Assembly (NCBI RefSeq): GCF_026262505.1
Contig: NC_067205.1
Coordinates: forward strand, 18,349,645-18,413,644
From: Trichomonas vaginalis G3
Lineage: Eukaryota; Parabasalia; Trichomonadida; Trichomonadidae
Length of the DNA: 64,000 nt
Direction of reading: 5' to 3'
Shown one piece after another: positions 9,901 to 17,685 of this stretch (positions within the stretch are counted from its first letter, which is position 1; every line of letters starts with the position of its first letter). Below the pieces are notes generated by a model. That model searched no databases. It was not told the DNA's origin and saw nothing but the letters and a program-made list of their open reading frames with translations. The translations under genes were made by a program, and so were the position numbers.

Positions 9901-10428
9901 TCATTGCTTTATAACTCTCTTCCTTGGTTTCTTTTTAGTTGCTTTCTTCACGTCTGTCTCCAACTTGACTGTCTTTCTTCTTCGTCCGTAATGATACCAG
10001 TTACTTCCACCAGTCAATGGGTCAAATGGTCGTTCATAAGGGTTTCCATACATTCCATAGGGACCATACGGAAGAACTACTAGTGGAGAAGAAACATTTT
10101 CTTTAGTTCCATCGAATCTATTTAAATGCATTGTTTCACCTTTCATCTGGTCATTAAAGTCTTTTGCGTGTTTTGCAAACTCATCGTCCTTTCCTAAAGC
10201 ATTTTCTGACTCAGTCGCAACCAAATTGGATGCTTTATTTATGAGCCCTATTTTATTTAATCTTAACTTCTTTGCAACCCAGCCTCCAATCTTTCCTTTA
10301 TTTGCATCTAATGTCTTCGAAACCCTTCCTCCACTCATTTTATTTACTGCGTCATAAGCTCCAAGTGCTTTTGCTCCAAATGCTAATGCTTTTGTTCCCA
10401 TTGCGCCTAAAGCTGCCCAAGCTACCAT
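9901..10428 (-). CDS. Small Ala/Gly-rich then basic virion-type protein (pVI-like candidate)
   Basis: 175 residues. The N-terminus is an Ala/Gly-rich amphipathic or hydrophobic stretch (MVAWAALGAMGTKALAFGAK); the middle is polar; residues 115-140 are Gly/Pro/Tyr-rich (YGPYGMYGNPYERP); the last 30 residues are strongly basic (RRRKTVKL, KKATKKKPRKR). This layout resembles the adenovirus protein VI type of membrane-active or minor virion protein seen in adenovirus-like elements, but the match is by layout only. It is preceded by the TTTTAAT box typical of the virion-side genes. The terminal repeat ends within its last codons. Near-identical copy at 43647-44174. Looks whole. Confidence 0.6.
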   Translation of the reverse strand: MVAWAALGAMGTKALAFGAKALGAYDAVNKMSGGRVSKTLDANKGKIGGWVAKKLRLNKIGLINKASNLVATESENALGKDDEFAKHAKDFNDQMKGETMHLNRFDGTKENVSSPLVVLPYGPYGMYGNPYERPFDPLTGGSNWYHYGRRRKTVKLETDVKKATKKKPRKRVIKQ

Positions 10429-10653
10429 TTACCCCATATTAAAATCATCTCTCTTCAATATTATCTCATAAAAGTTCTCGTTACTGGAGAAAGTCAATGA
10501 AACATAAGCGTTCTCACGGGCTTCGCCCTCACCGCTTTGCGGTCTATCTAACTTATTTCTTATATCATCTATACGCTTCAAAATGTCTGAACAATTGCTA
10601 ACATCTTCTACAACAGTTATTTCATCATGAATGACCTTCAAGAACAAGCTCAT
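10429..10653 (-). CDS. 74-residue protein carrying an in-frame hairpin insertion
   Basis: Directly upstream (minus strand) of the pVI-like gene with no gap. Begins MSLFLKVIHDEITVVEDV. The centre reads LDRPQSGEGEAR, encoded by a pair of GC hairpins (10518-10543), where the C copy (44175-44372) has only KFMN. Both copies keep an open frame across the difference. Function unknown; position among capsid genes suggests a virion or assembly role. Confidence 0.6.
   Translation of the reverse strand: MSLFLKVIHDEITVVEDVSNCSDILKRIDDIRNKLDRPQSGEGEARENAYVSLTFSSNENFYEIILKRDDFNMG
10518..10543. repeat. Paired triloop GC hairpins inside a gene
   Basis: GGGC-TTC-GCCC (10518-10528) and ACCGC-TTT-GCGGT (10531-10543), both perfect, in frame in the 74-residue gene and absent from its copy in element C. 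Confidence 0.88.
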
Positions 10654-11535
10654 TTAATATGCTATTAAAATCATTTCAATAATGAGTCCATCCTTTCCGT
10701 CTTTGGGTAGCACAACATCTTTCATTGAAGAAGGTTCGACAAGTCTTATGTTAAACTTACTGACAAAGTTTGTTATACTATAATGCTTCGGCGGCGAATA
10801 CATGTAGTTTGAAAGACATAATATAGATTCTTCAGCAAATTCACTTATACTGGATTTTATAACAATGTTCTCACGAGACCAAATACCACCAATTGACAAT
10901 CTTGTAAGCAATCCTGCTGAACCTTCTACTGTAAATGTCGATGGTAACATTCCACGAAGGTCATCTATTGACATCGTTGAGTCACTGTATTTAAATATTT
11001 TCTTAAAGCAATCGTCATTATCTAACCATGCAATAGCTTTGAAGTTTTCATTCGAATAGACATCTGCTTCATTAAATGTAAATCCTGACTTCTTTGCAGA
11101 GATGACTTTAAAATCTATTGAGTTTGTTTCAAAATTATATGCTATGGTAACTTCTGAAGGTAATGGATGTCCTTCCGCAGTCAGTTGTTCTTTCAATACC
11201 ATTTGAAGCTTTGTGTTAAAAACTTTCATGTCATCTCCTGTATCTAAGTTCACATACACAGCAACAGGGAAACTATCTTGCTTCTTTGTTTCATCATTAT
11301 ATCTCAAAACATTAAAGTTCTTCAATAATATTGTTCTTCCTGCTGGAATACTTCGAACCTGTCTGATTTCAATAGCTTTCTCACCTCCTACATACTCTAC
11401 CCAGTGCCTTGGATATTCATAAGTATACTGACATTCTTGAATTTTGGTTGGTTTCATCATAACGTGTTCATAGTATATCTTTATACTCTTGTCAGTTAGA
11501 CTCGGTGCTATGTTCTGAATATTTCTGACTTGCAT
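10654..11535 (-). CDS. Capsid-associated protein candidate, paralogue of the 60430-61287 protein
   Basis: 293 residues from the ATG at 11535 (MQVRNIQNIAP). An earlier in-frame ATG exists at 11604 but lies inside the divergent ATPase gene, and only the 11535 start has the TTTTATC box at the usual distance. The last 100 residues share a spaced pattern with the 285-residue protein at 60430: GIW-x-R, then SPPKHYS or SNPKYYK, then LPxDGKD and a final hydrophobic strand. Predicted mostly beta. Within a Polinton such beta-rich paralogues next to the ATPase are best guessed to be minor capsid or penton-type proteins; that is inference. Looks whole here; the C copy is broken. Confidence 0.6.
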   Translation of the reverse strand: MQVRNIQNIAPSLTDKSIKIYYEHVMMKPTKIQECQYTYEYPRHWVEYVGGEKAIEIRQVRSIPAGRTILLKNFNVLRYNDETKKQDSFPVAVYVNLDTGDDMKVFNTKLQMVLKEQLTAEGHPLPSEVTIAYNFETNSIDFKVISAKKSGFTFNEADVYSNENFKAIAWLDNDDCFKKIFKYSDSTMSIDDLRGMLPSTFTVEGSAGLLTRLSIGGIWSRENIVIKSSISEFAEESILCLSNYMYSPPKHYSITNFVSKFNIRLVEPSSMKDVVLPKDGKDGLIIEMILIAY

Positions 11536-11551
11536 TTTTAATGGAGATAAA
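11536..11551. promoter_or_regulatory. 16-bp divergent promoter between capsid and ATPase genes
   Basis: Only 16 bases separate the two divergent ATGs (11535 minus, 11552 plus). The interval is itself nearly palindromic (TTTTTAATGG ... ATAAAA) and offers a TTTTWAT box to each strand. The same arrangement recurs in C (45251-45266). Confidence 0.5.
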
Positions 11552-12439
11552 ATGAAGCATTTAATACATGACGTAGATGAAGACATGAATGAAACTACAG
11601 ACAAACTTAACTCTTCTCTTATTCTTCCTTTCAGTAAGGACTATGAGTTCTGTTCAAATGGTGTTTATTTCTATTGTGGAAAGATGGGTTCAGGTAAGAC
11701 ATTTAATTTAATTCGTCATATACTCATAACAGAGCGTTTAGGAAACGACTCTTACTATGACCAAATCATTATATCAGCAACTTCAGACTCTATGGATTCA
11801 ACAGCGAAAACATTCATGAGTAAAGTTCAAGCATCTGTCGTTAAAGTTCCAGATAGTGAACTCATTGAATTTCTTCAACGTTACATTCGACGTAAGAGAA
11901 AATATTATGCTATTGTAGAGTTCATACAGTCAGGAATGCAAAAGACTTCTGAGGAGATGGAAAGAATTATTGACAAACACCACTTACGTCAGTACTCAGG
12001 AGTTTACGATATGAAACGACTTACAAACTACATTCTGTCAAAACTTTCAAAATACCCCTTCAAAAAGTATCCTTCAAACACTCTGCTCGTTTGTGACGAC
12101 TTCGCCGGAAAAGGTTTAGTGTCAAAACCAGACTCACCATTAGCTAACATCATTACTAAAGTCAGACATTACCACTTAACTGTAGCAATACTTATGCAAA
12201 CATGGAGGTTTTTAGCTTTAAACATAAAACGTCTCATAACTGACTTCGTTATCTTTCAAGGTTTCTCACGCTATGATATTGAACTCATTTGGAAACAGTC
12301 AGGTATAACATTACCTTTTGAAGAAATTTGGGAAGCATATAAGTCTCTCATCTCTCCTCGTTCATACCTTGAGATTCATATCATGACTAATACCATTAAA
12401 GTCAAAAATATTCCATGGGAACGACCAACATTGTTTTAA
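11552..12439 (+). CDS. Packaging ATPase (FtsK/HerA, A32-like)
   Basis: 295 residues. Walker A GKMGSGKT at residues 43-50; Walker B TLLVCDD at 177-183 followed by FAGKG; a downstream AILMQTWR segment fits the sensor or arginine region of the A32-like family. Such ATPases pump the genome into the procapsid in adenovirus-like elements and large DNA viruses and are a hallmark of Polintons. It is divergent from the capsid-type gene at 11535 and overlaps the convergent gene at 12436 by four bases. Looks whole in A; the copy in C is broken. Confidence 0.88.
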   Translation: MKHLIHDVDEDMNETTDKLNSSLILPFSKDYEFCSNGVYFYCGKMGSGKTFNLIRHILITERLGNDSYYDQIIISATSDSMDSTAKTFMSKVQASVVKVPDSELIEFLQRYIRRKRKYYAIVEFIQSGMQKTSEEMERIIDKHHLRQYSGVYDMKRLTNYILSKLSKYPFKKYPSNTLLVCDDFAGKGLVSKPDSPLANIITKVRHYHLTVAILMQTWRFLALNIKRLITDFVIFQGFSRYDIELIWKQSGITLPFEEIWEAYKSLISPRSYLEIHIMTNTIKVKNIPWERPTLF

Positions 12440-12837
12440 AGTTTAACCTTCAATTGACTGATGGTAAACAAATTCCATGCATCTCTGTCGCCATTTCTGT
12501 TAATATTTTTGCTGTCATTCATATCATCCACTTCCCCATCCGTTAACTTTTGAGGATATGCGTTAGAATAGCTGTTCTTAAATGAAGGCTTTTCACCTTT
12601 TAGCGCATAAACTCTATAACTTTCTGCATACTTTATGTTTGAACCTCCTGAGCCATCATTGACATAAATTTTTATAGGCTTCCACCCTTTGTTCATGTTT
12701 CTGCTTCTTCCCTTAGCTCTTTTGTTCAGTAGTTCTACATCTTTATACACAGCTCCTGTCTCAGTGAATTCAACAATATTTTCATTCGTTAGCTTTACAT
12801 TCAAACCCTTGTCGAGTATATTGTTCATTTCATACAT
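12436..12837 (-). CDS. 133-residue protein, function unknown
   Basis: The start at 12837 (MYEMNNILDKGLN), or three codons later, is preferred to an upstream ATG at 12954 because the longer version would overlap the divergent gene and because a TTTTAT box precedes it. The protein is polar, Asn/Lys-rich, with an RAKGRSRNMNKGW basic patch and GGSN. No domain recognised. It ends overlapping the ATPase stop. An identical gene is present in C at 46148-46549. Confidence 0.55.
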   Translation of the reverse strand: MYEMNNILDKGLNVKLTNENIVEFTETGAVYKDVELLNKRAKGRSRNMNKGWKPIKIYVNDGSGGSNIKYAESYRVYALKGEKPSFKNSYSNAYPQKLTDGEVDDMNDSKNINRNGDRDAWNLFTISQLKVKL

Positions 12838-12862
12838 ATAAAAGGTTTTTATTCTATATGAA

Positions 12863-13504
12863 ATGAGAAGCAAATCCATCTTAGCTGGTGCCGTTAATGT
12901 TCCAATTGAACCAACATCAAATGTTGACTCACGAACGACAAACAATATTGTCATAAAGAACTATAGTTCGGAGTGTTTGAAAGAACCAGAACCAGAACTT
13001 AAGTCGGGACCTTCGGTCTTGGCGCATGGCGCCGTGAATTTAAACTCAGCTTCAAACGCTAACGCTACATCAGATGTTAAGTTAGAGTATCCACCACTGG
13101 ACCAAATTCTTTCAAGAGAAGCCAACGACAACCCTTACACAAATGTTCAAACAAATCCTTCAGATAACGTAGACCATTACCTTCTTCAGTTATATCAAAC
13201 TATCTTACTCAAAGACGATAAGAAGCTTTTGACAAATCTTATAAGCAAGAACCAAATAATTCTAACAAAGGAGGACCTTGAAAATGTTATATCACGAATA
13301 ACAGGGAAACAATGTGTCATTGACTATCTCGACCCTGAAATCGAATGCTGTGGTCAAACGCCACCATTCATGAAAATAGGTAACATCCGCATCATTGAAA
13401 TACCAGGTACTCCAGGAGTTGAGTTTAAGTATAAATATTCGAACGAGTATACAAAACTTTCAACAGAATATAAATTATGTTTGAAATATGTTTTAGTAAA
13501 TTAA
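12863..13504 (+). CDS. 213-residue protein, function unknown, with hairpin-encoded insert
   Basis: Divergent from the 12837 gene with 25 bases between the ATGs. The N-terminal 80 residues are low-complexity (Ser, Asn, Thr, Ala); the C-terminal 130 are mixed alpha and beta (YLLQLYQTILLKDDKKLLT; RITGKQCVIDYLDPEIECCG). The hairpin pair at 13008-13033 encodes the local SGPSVLAHGAVN stretch. A nearly identical copy is at 46575-47216. No family recognised. Confidence 0.55.
   Translation: MRSKSILAGAVNVPIEPTSNVDSRTTNNIVIKNYSSECLKEPEPELKSGPSVLAHGAVNLNSASNANATSDVKLEYPPLDQILSREANDNPYTNVQTNPSDNVDHYLLQLYQTILLKDDKKLLTNLISKNQIILTKEDLENVISRITGKQCVIDYLDPEIECCGQTPPFMKIGNIRIIEIPGTPGVEFKYKYSNEYTKLSTEYKLCLKYVLVN
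13008..13033. repeat. Paired triloop GC hairpins inside a gene
   Basis: GACC-TTC-GGTC (13008-13018) and GGCGC-ATG-GCGCC (13021-13033), perfect, within the 213-residue gene. Also present in element C at 46720-46745. Confidence 0.85.
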
Positions 13505-13515
13505 AGCAGTCAGGA

Positions 13516-13548
13516 GGGCTCTTTGAGCCCATCTTGGCGCTTTGCGCC
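13516..13548. repeat. Paired triloop GC hairpins between convergent genes
   Basis: GGGCTC-TTT-GAGCCC (13516-13530) and GGCGC-TTT-GCGCC (13536-13548), perfect, twelve bases after a stop codon. Conserved in C at 47228-47260. Confidence 0.85.
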
Positions 13549-13564
13549 GTTAGTCAAAAAAATT

Positions 13565-13837
13565 TCAAGTTAGCAATTTGTAATATCTATCCAAAACTTC
13601 TTCAACAGTATCGAACTCATCTTCATAATGCAAACCTAATCTTATTGACTTGGTGCAGTTCTCACTAACACAATATAGCGCTTTGCGCTCGGCGCCTTTG
13701 ACGCCTTTTTCTGTTCTCTTGACTGACATAACTAACTCATTTGTTTCATCAAACAGCAACAACCAAAGTTCATGACCTAATACATAACATTCATACTTTA
13801 TATTTTTAGCTCTGAGTTCTCTTGTAAGCTGTTGCAT
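13565..13837 (-). CDS. 90-residue protein, function unknown
   Basis: MQQLTRELRAKNIKYECYV, with a hydrophobic WLLLFDE patch and an acidic C-terminal helix. A TTTTTA box precedes the ATG. A hairpin pair (13677-13705) lies inside the reading frame and encodes VKGAERKA. It overlaps the upstream minus-strand gene by 40 bases. Same gene in C at 47277-47549. Confidence 0.5.
   Translation of the reverse strand: MQQLTRELRAKNIKYECYVLGHELWLLLFDETNELVMSVKRTEKGVKGAERKALYCVSENCTKSIRLGLHYEDEFDTVEEVLDRYYKLLT
13677..13705. repeat. Paired GC hairpins inside a gene
   Basis: AGCGC-TTT-GCGCT (13677-13689, perfect) and GGCGCC-TTT-GACGCC (13691-13705, one mismatch). In frame in the 90-residue gene. Confidence 0.8.
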
Positions 13838-14574
13838 TTAATATTTTCTAAAAAGTCTACTTCAACAGTCATTCGCACTGGTGCCTTCAGTTCTACAGGC
13901 TCTCCTTGAAAGTCAACTAGTCTGAATTGCATGTCTTTCAAATTATGAGGACTAATGCGAACCCATTTACCTAAATGAGTTGCTATGACAGGAACGTTTG
14001 GAATGAACATTGAATTTACTTCATAACAGAAAGACTTATATTCTACTGAACCTTTACTATTAACTCCTGAAATACCTGTGACATTAGCTATTTTTGACTC
14101 AATGTATAAACAATTGCCATAACATACGTATGGAACAGATTTCATCTCAATCGTTTTGTCAAAACTTTTCAAAGGAAATGTCATATGGTATGCTCCCAGA
14201 AGCAATTGAACTCTATGACTCATTCGTGTTATCTTAAACTCCTTCGCATAACTGAACTTCAAAACTCCTGCAATAAGTTTAACATTCATTAAGTTTTCTT
14301 CGTTCTCCTTGTTTATTGTAGTATTTATGAGCGCATTTAACACTCCAGCTAATGTTTCCATCTTATATTCTACATTATTGTGAAATCTTATTTCATGCTT
14401 CTTTCCATCTATTTCAAACTCCATGAAATCTGTTTCATCTGTTATGACAAAAGTTGCGATAGTATTGAAGTCAACAACTCTGAAAGCAAGCGCTTCATTC
14501 TGAAGACCTAAGTTTGTTTGTAGCTTTACTGTTCCGTATTCGTTTGGGTCAGTACTTTGCAAATAGAACAACAT
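13798..14574 (-). CDS. Beta-rich capsid-type protein (penton/minor capsid candidate)
   Basis: 258 residues, start MLFYLQSTDPNEYG. Mostly beta by composition. The C-terminal part (ISPHNLKDMQFRLVDFQGE, then VELKAPVRMTVEVDFL) has the shape often seen at the end of jelly-roll minor capsid proteins of adenovirus-like elements: a strand, F-x-L-x-D-x-x-G, then a final V-x-V-x-x-D-F-L strand. It shares layout rather than clear sequence with the proteins at 10654 and 28674. Divergent from the fibre gene at 14592 with 17 bases between ATGs. Looks whole in A; broken in C. Confidence 0.55.
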   Translation of the reverse strand: MLFYLQSTDPNEYGTVKLQTNLGLQNEALAFRVVDFNTIATFVITDETDFMEFEIDGKKHEIRFHNNVEYKMETLAGVLNALINTTINKENEENLMNVKLIAGVLKFSYAKEFKITRMSHRVQLLLGAYHMTFPLKSFDKTIEMKSVPYVCYGNCLYIESKIANVTGISGVNSKGSVEYKSFCYEVNSMFIPNVPVIATHLGKWVRISPHNLKDMQFRLVDFQGEPVELKAPVRMTVEVDFLENIKCNSLQENSELKI

Positions 14575-14591
14575 TTTATTCTCATTAAAAT
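14575..14591. promoter_or_regulatory. 17-bp divergent promoter between penton-type and fibre genes
   Basis: TTTTATTCTCATTAAAA serves both strands: read either way it gives a TTTTAT or TTTTAAT box 8-12 bases before an ATG. Identical in C (48286-48302). Confidence 0.5.
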
Positions 14592-15890
14592 ATGACTATT
14601 GCTGCATATGCGTATGAAACAAATGAAGCAAGAAGAGCACATGAACTAGTAAACGAAAACTCAACTTTAACCATTGAAGGCAATGATTTAGTCATTGACG
14701 ATGGAAAAACTAAAAAAGTCATTGATTTCGATACTTTTAACACTTATGACCCATTCATTACAATAAGTAAAGTTCCTATCATAAATGATGGAACGGTGCA
14801 ATATATAAATTCTACAGTAGATGCCTCATTAGTGAAAGTACTGAATGTTCTCATTGAATTGTTAAAGAGCTTTCGATTTGACGACAACATTAAATGCCTA
14901 AAGAATTTAGTCATGAATGAGAAACAAATTCTCGGCGTTGCTGGTAGCAGTAATGATGTACACCTTATGACATTAGAATATTATAACGAACATAAAGATG
15001 AACTGAAAGGAGAGAAGGGTGACACTGGACCACAAGGACCACAAGGAATACAAGGAATACAAGGAATACAAGGACCTCAAGGCGAAAACGGTTTGGATGG
15101 AAAGGATGGAAAGGATGGAAAAACTGCTAAATCATGGATATGGGACCTTATAAATACTGGTTTAACAGCTGCTTCATATGGAGTTCTTCAATACCAAATC
15201 GGAAAGATATGGGCAGTACTTGGTGAAGAAGCTTTAGATGATGTTAAAAATGCTTTGAACTTCATTTCAAATGGTTCGGATACTATTAAAACTTTATCTG
15301 GTTGGATGCAAGAAACAAGGAGTCAAATAGATACTGTAAGACGTATAGCAAACAATGCACGTACGGATTGGATACTTTACGAAAAGCACAAAATACACTA
15401 AAGGAAGCAAATGATATTCTTGGCTCATATATCAGACATGCATGAAGATTGGCTTAAAGGTATTGACAAATCTTTAAAAAATCACAGTCAGTCTATTGCT
15501 GACTACAAGAAAAGTATAGATTTTTTACATAGTGCTATGGACGTACATGATGGAAGCATAAGGAACTTACTTAATGCTAACAATAACTTACCAGGAACTA
15601 TTAAAGCATTTATAAAGTCCTTTGTAAAACCCGGGCTCTAACATTTAGGTCTTTGAGAGCAAGAGCATTGAAGTCAAGAGATGCAGAAACTCCAACAGAA
15701 CCTACAGAAGGAACTGAAACAACAGAAACTCCAGAAGAACCCAAAACCAACAGCTAAATAATATTGTTCGAATATTTTCTCAACAGGTACTCTCTTCCAT
15801 TGCATACATTCAAGAAATACTTAAGAAAGCAGACTTGACTTTAGGAGATGATGAAAGTTCTGTATATCTTTCGTTCCAATTCCAAATAGC
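14592..15890 (+). pseudogene. Fibre-like protein 1 with collagen repeats (broken)
   Basis: The N-terminal 135 residues (MTIAAYAYETNEARRAHE) form a head or attachment region. About 12 Gly-X-Y triplets follow at residues 140-176 (GPQGPQGIQGIQGIQGPQG), then a Trp-rich hydrophobic turn, a long helical region and a C-terminal Glu/Thr/Pro-rich stretch. Collagen-like trimeric stalks are typical of viral and phage fibres. Its position, next to a penton-type gene and before a second fibre gene, fits a receptor-binding spike. Broken in about three places in A; the copy at 48303-49592 is broken in about one. Confidence 0.7.
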
Positions 15891-15914
15891 AAACTTTTGA
15901 GACAGATATGCTTA

Positions 15915-17666
15915 ATGTATGACAACATCTCTGATTTCACAAGATATGACGACGACCATGACCCGAAACACGGTGAAGAAGAAGTTTTACAAACATCCAT
16001 TAAGACAGGAAAGGTTTTAACTCAAAGTCTCATTATTGACACCAAAGATGGCGAAGTGGACGTTCTTCAAGAGCTGAAGAAAAATACTTCTTCGGGAGGT
16101 GGTGGTAGGCATGAACTTGAAATAAATGAGATAGAAGAGAAATTAGCCGAAAAAGCAGATAAAGAACATAAACACAATATCTCCGATATAAATGAACTTC
16201 AAGCTACATTAAATAGTAAAGCGGACAAAAATGAACTTGACGCAACGAACAAAGTTTTGAAATCTCATAAACACAATATCTCCGATATAAATGAACTTCA
16301 AACTTCTTTAGACAATAAAGCAGACAAAAACCATGTTCATTATATAAGTTCTGATGAACAGATTATAACGGACTATCATGGATATTTAACACAGGGTGAA
16401 AAAGTGAATACGAAAAATGTTAATGAAAGAAGATATAAATTCATTCGTGCTAAAGGTTATGACATACACTGTACTGTACAGTATGACACAGGTATAGCAC
16501 CACAATCATTTGGTTATAACGCTGAAATTTATGCTTCATACTTCTTTGTTAACGGTGTATTAGTTGAACCAAGATTTACTTTGAGAGTTAAGTCAAAAAT
16601 AACTTTTGAAGATGCTATTAAAAGTAAAGCTGACAAAACAGAACTTGACGCAACGAACAAAGTTTTGAAATCTCATAAACACAATATCTCCGATATAAAT
16701 GAACTTCAAACTTCTTTAGACAGTAAAGCCGACAAAAATCATACACATAAATCCTTCACTACTGTTAGAGCAGACGACATAATATTGAACTATGATTTGG
16801 GTTCAAGTGCACCTTTAGAGAATCCGAGTACAAGCGTAAAAGATACTCTTAACAATTTAGATAAGAGTTGCAGGAATATCGAAGGTCATGCCAGAAACTT
16901 TGAAGCATATGAACTACCAGCAATGTTAGACAGTAAAGCCGACAAAACTTATGTGGATACAGAACTAACAAAGAAATTTTCGAAACCAGATACAATGACA
17001 TTTACAACAGAAATTATAAATGGTGAACCAGCAACTCCATTTGAATTTGTTAGAGGTCTTCAACCAGATACTTTTGAATTTTTCTTGGATAATTCTATTG
17101 AACTAACATTACATTATAAAAGTGGAACAAATGCAACATTTCATCCGGGAGATACATTCCAAATGGTATTTAATGACATAAGTTCTTTAGAATATGTTTA
17201 TAGAGTTATGAGCATATATGATTTAATATATCCTATAGGAGCTGTTTATACGTCTATGAATCCAATAAATCCAAACACTTTATTTGGTGGTAGATGGTAT
17301 GAAATAGTTGACAGTTTTCCATTCTACACTAATACGCAGTCAATGAAGATGGGAGGTTCAAAGAAAATAGGTATTGAAAACCTTCCTTCACATATGCATA
17401 GGTTCAGTGGAAGAACATCTGTGGAAGGAAACCATTCACATTCAATAACAAAAAGAGGTTATATAAATCTTGCAGCGGGTTCGAATAGACAGGGAATGAA
17501 TAGATATGATATCTCAGATGACCCCAAAGATGTTAGCACAGGTATTTTCTGTGGAACTGCAGGAAATCATACACATGTTGTAGCTGGTATTACAGACCCA
17601 GCAGGTAATGGAAAAGATTATATGCCTCCTTATATAACAATGCACGCTTGGATACGAGTTGGTTAA
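15915..17666 (+). CDS. Fibre-like protein 2 with phage gp10/tail-collar type C-terminus
   Basis: About 583 residues from the first ATG (MYDNISDFTRYDDD). The central region has repeated units of the form HKHNISDINELQ followed by SLDNKADKNH, four or more times, as in long tail fibres of phages and some giant viruses. The C-terminal 150 residues match the gp10/tail-collar type: YPIGAVYTSMNPINPNTLFG, then GRWYEI, then GG-SKK-IG, NLPSHMH, two GNHxH motifs and a final MPPYITMHAWIRVG. The His pairs probably bind metal in a trimer. It would be the distal receptor-binding part of the virion. Acquisition from a bacteriophage or large DNA virus is likely but inferred. Looks whole; second copy at 49619-51367. 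Confidence 0.8.
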   Translation: MYDNISDFTRYDDDHDPKHGEEEVLQTSIKTGKVLTQSLIIDTKDGEVDVLQELKKNTSSGGGGRHELEINEIEEKLAEKADKEHKHNISDINELQATLNSKADKNELDATNKVLKSHKHNISDINELQTSLDNKADKNHVHYISSDEQIITDYHGYLTQGEKVNTKNVNERRYKFIRAKGYDIHCTVQYDTGIAPQSFGYNAEIYASYFFVNGVLVEPRFTLRVKSKITFEDAIKSKADKTELDATNKVLKSHKHNISDINELQTSLDSKADKNHTHKSFTTVRADDIILNYDLGSSAPLENPSTSVKDTLNNLDKSCRNIEGHARNFEAYELPAMLDSKADKTYVDTELTKKFSKPDTMTFTTEIINGEPATPFEFVRGLQPDTFEFFLDNSIELTLHYKSGTNATFHPGDTFQMVFNDISSLEYVYRVMSIYDLIYPIGAVYTSMNPINPNTLFGGRWYEIVDSFPFYTNTQSMKMGGSKKIGIENLPSHMHRFSGRTSVEGNHSHSITKRGYINLAAGSNRQGMNRYDISDDPKDVSTGIFCGTAGNHTHVVAGITDPAGNGKDYMPPYITMHAWIRVG

Positions 17667-17685
17667 AATCTTTAACTTTACATAA

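Larger units (their letters stand above)
8997..9925 (+). repeat. Polinton A left terminal inverted repeat
   Basis: About 929 bases shared with the ends at 38816 and 42967: tip AGTTAGTA, a tip hairpin (9009-9049), the block TTTGACACTTTACGAAACC, and, with B, the same 144-codon gene. Similarity to the other copies ends inside the last codons of the neighbouring minus-strand gene (9901). Unlike C, it contains 12-base tandem repeats (ACTTCACTAACG type, about 9155-9215). Confidence 0.85.

Noticed and set aside
15915-17666. Bacterial or phage contamination because of the phage-type fibre
   Set aside because: The gene has the same AT-rich codon use as its neighbours, lies between Polinton genes and occurs twice in identical context.
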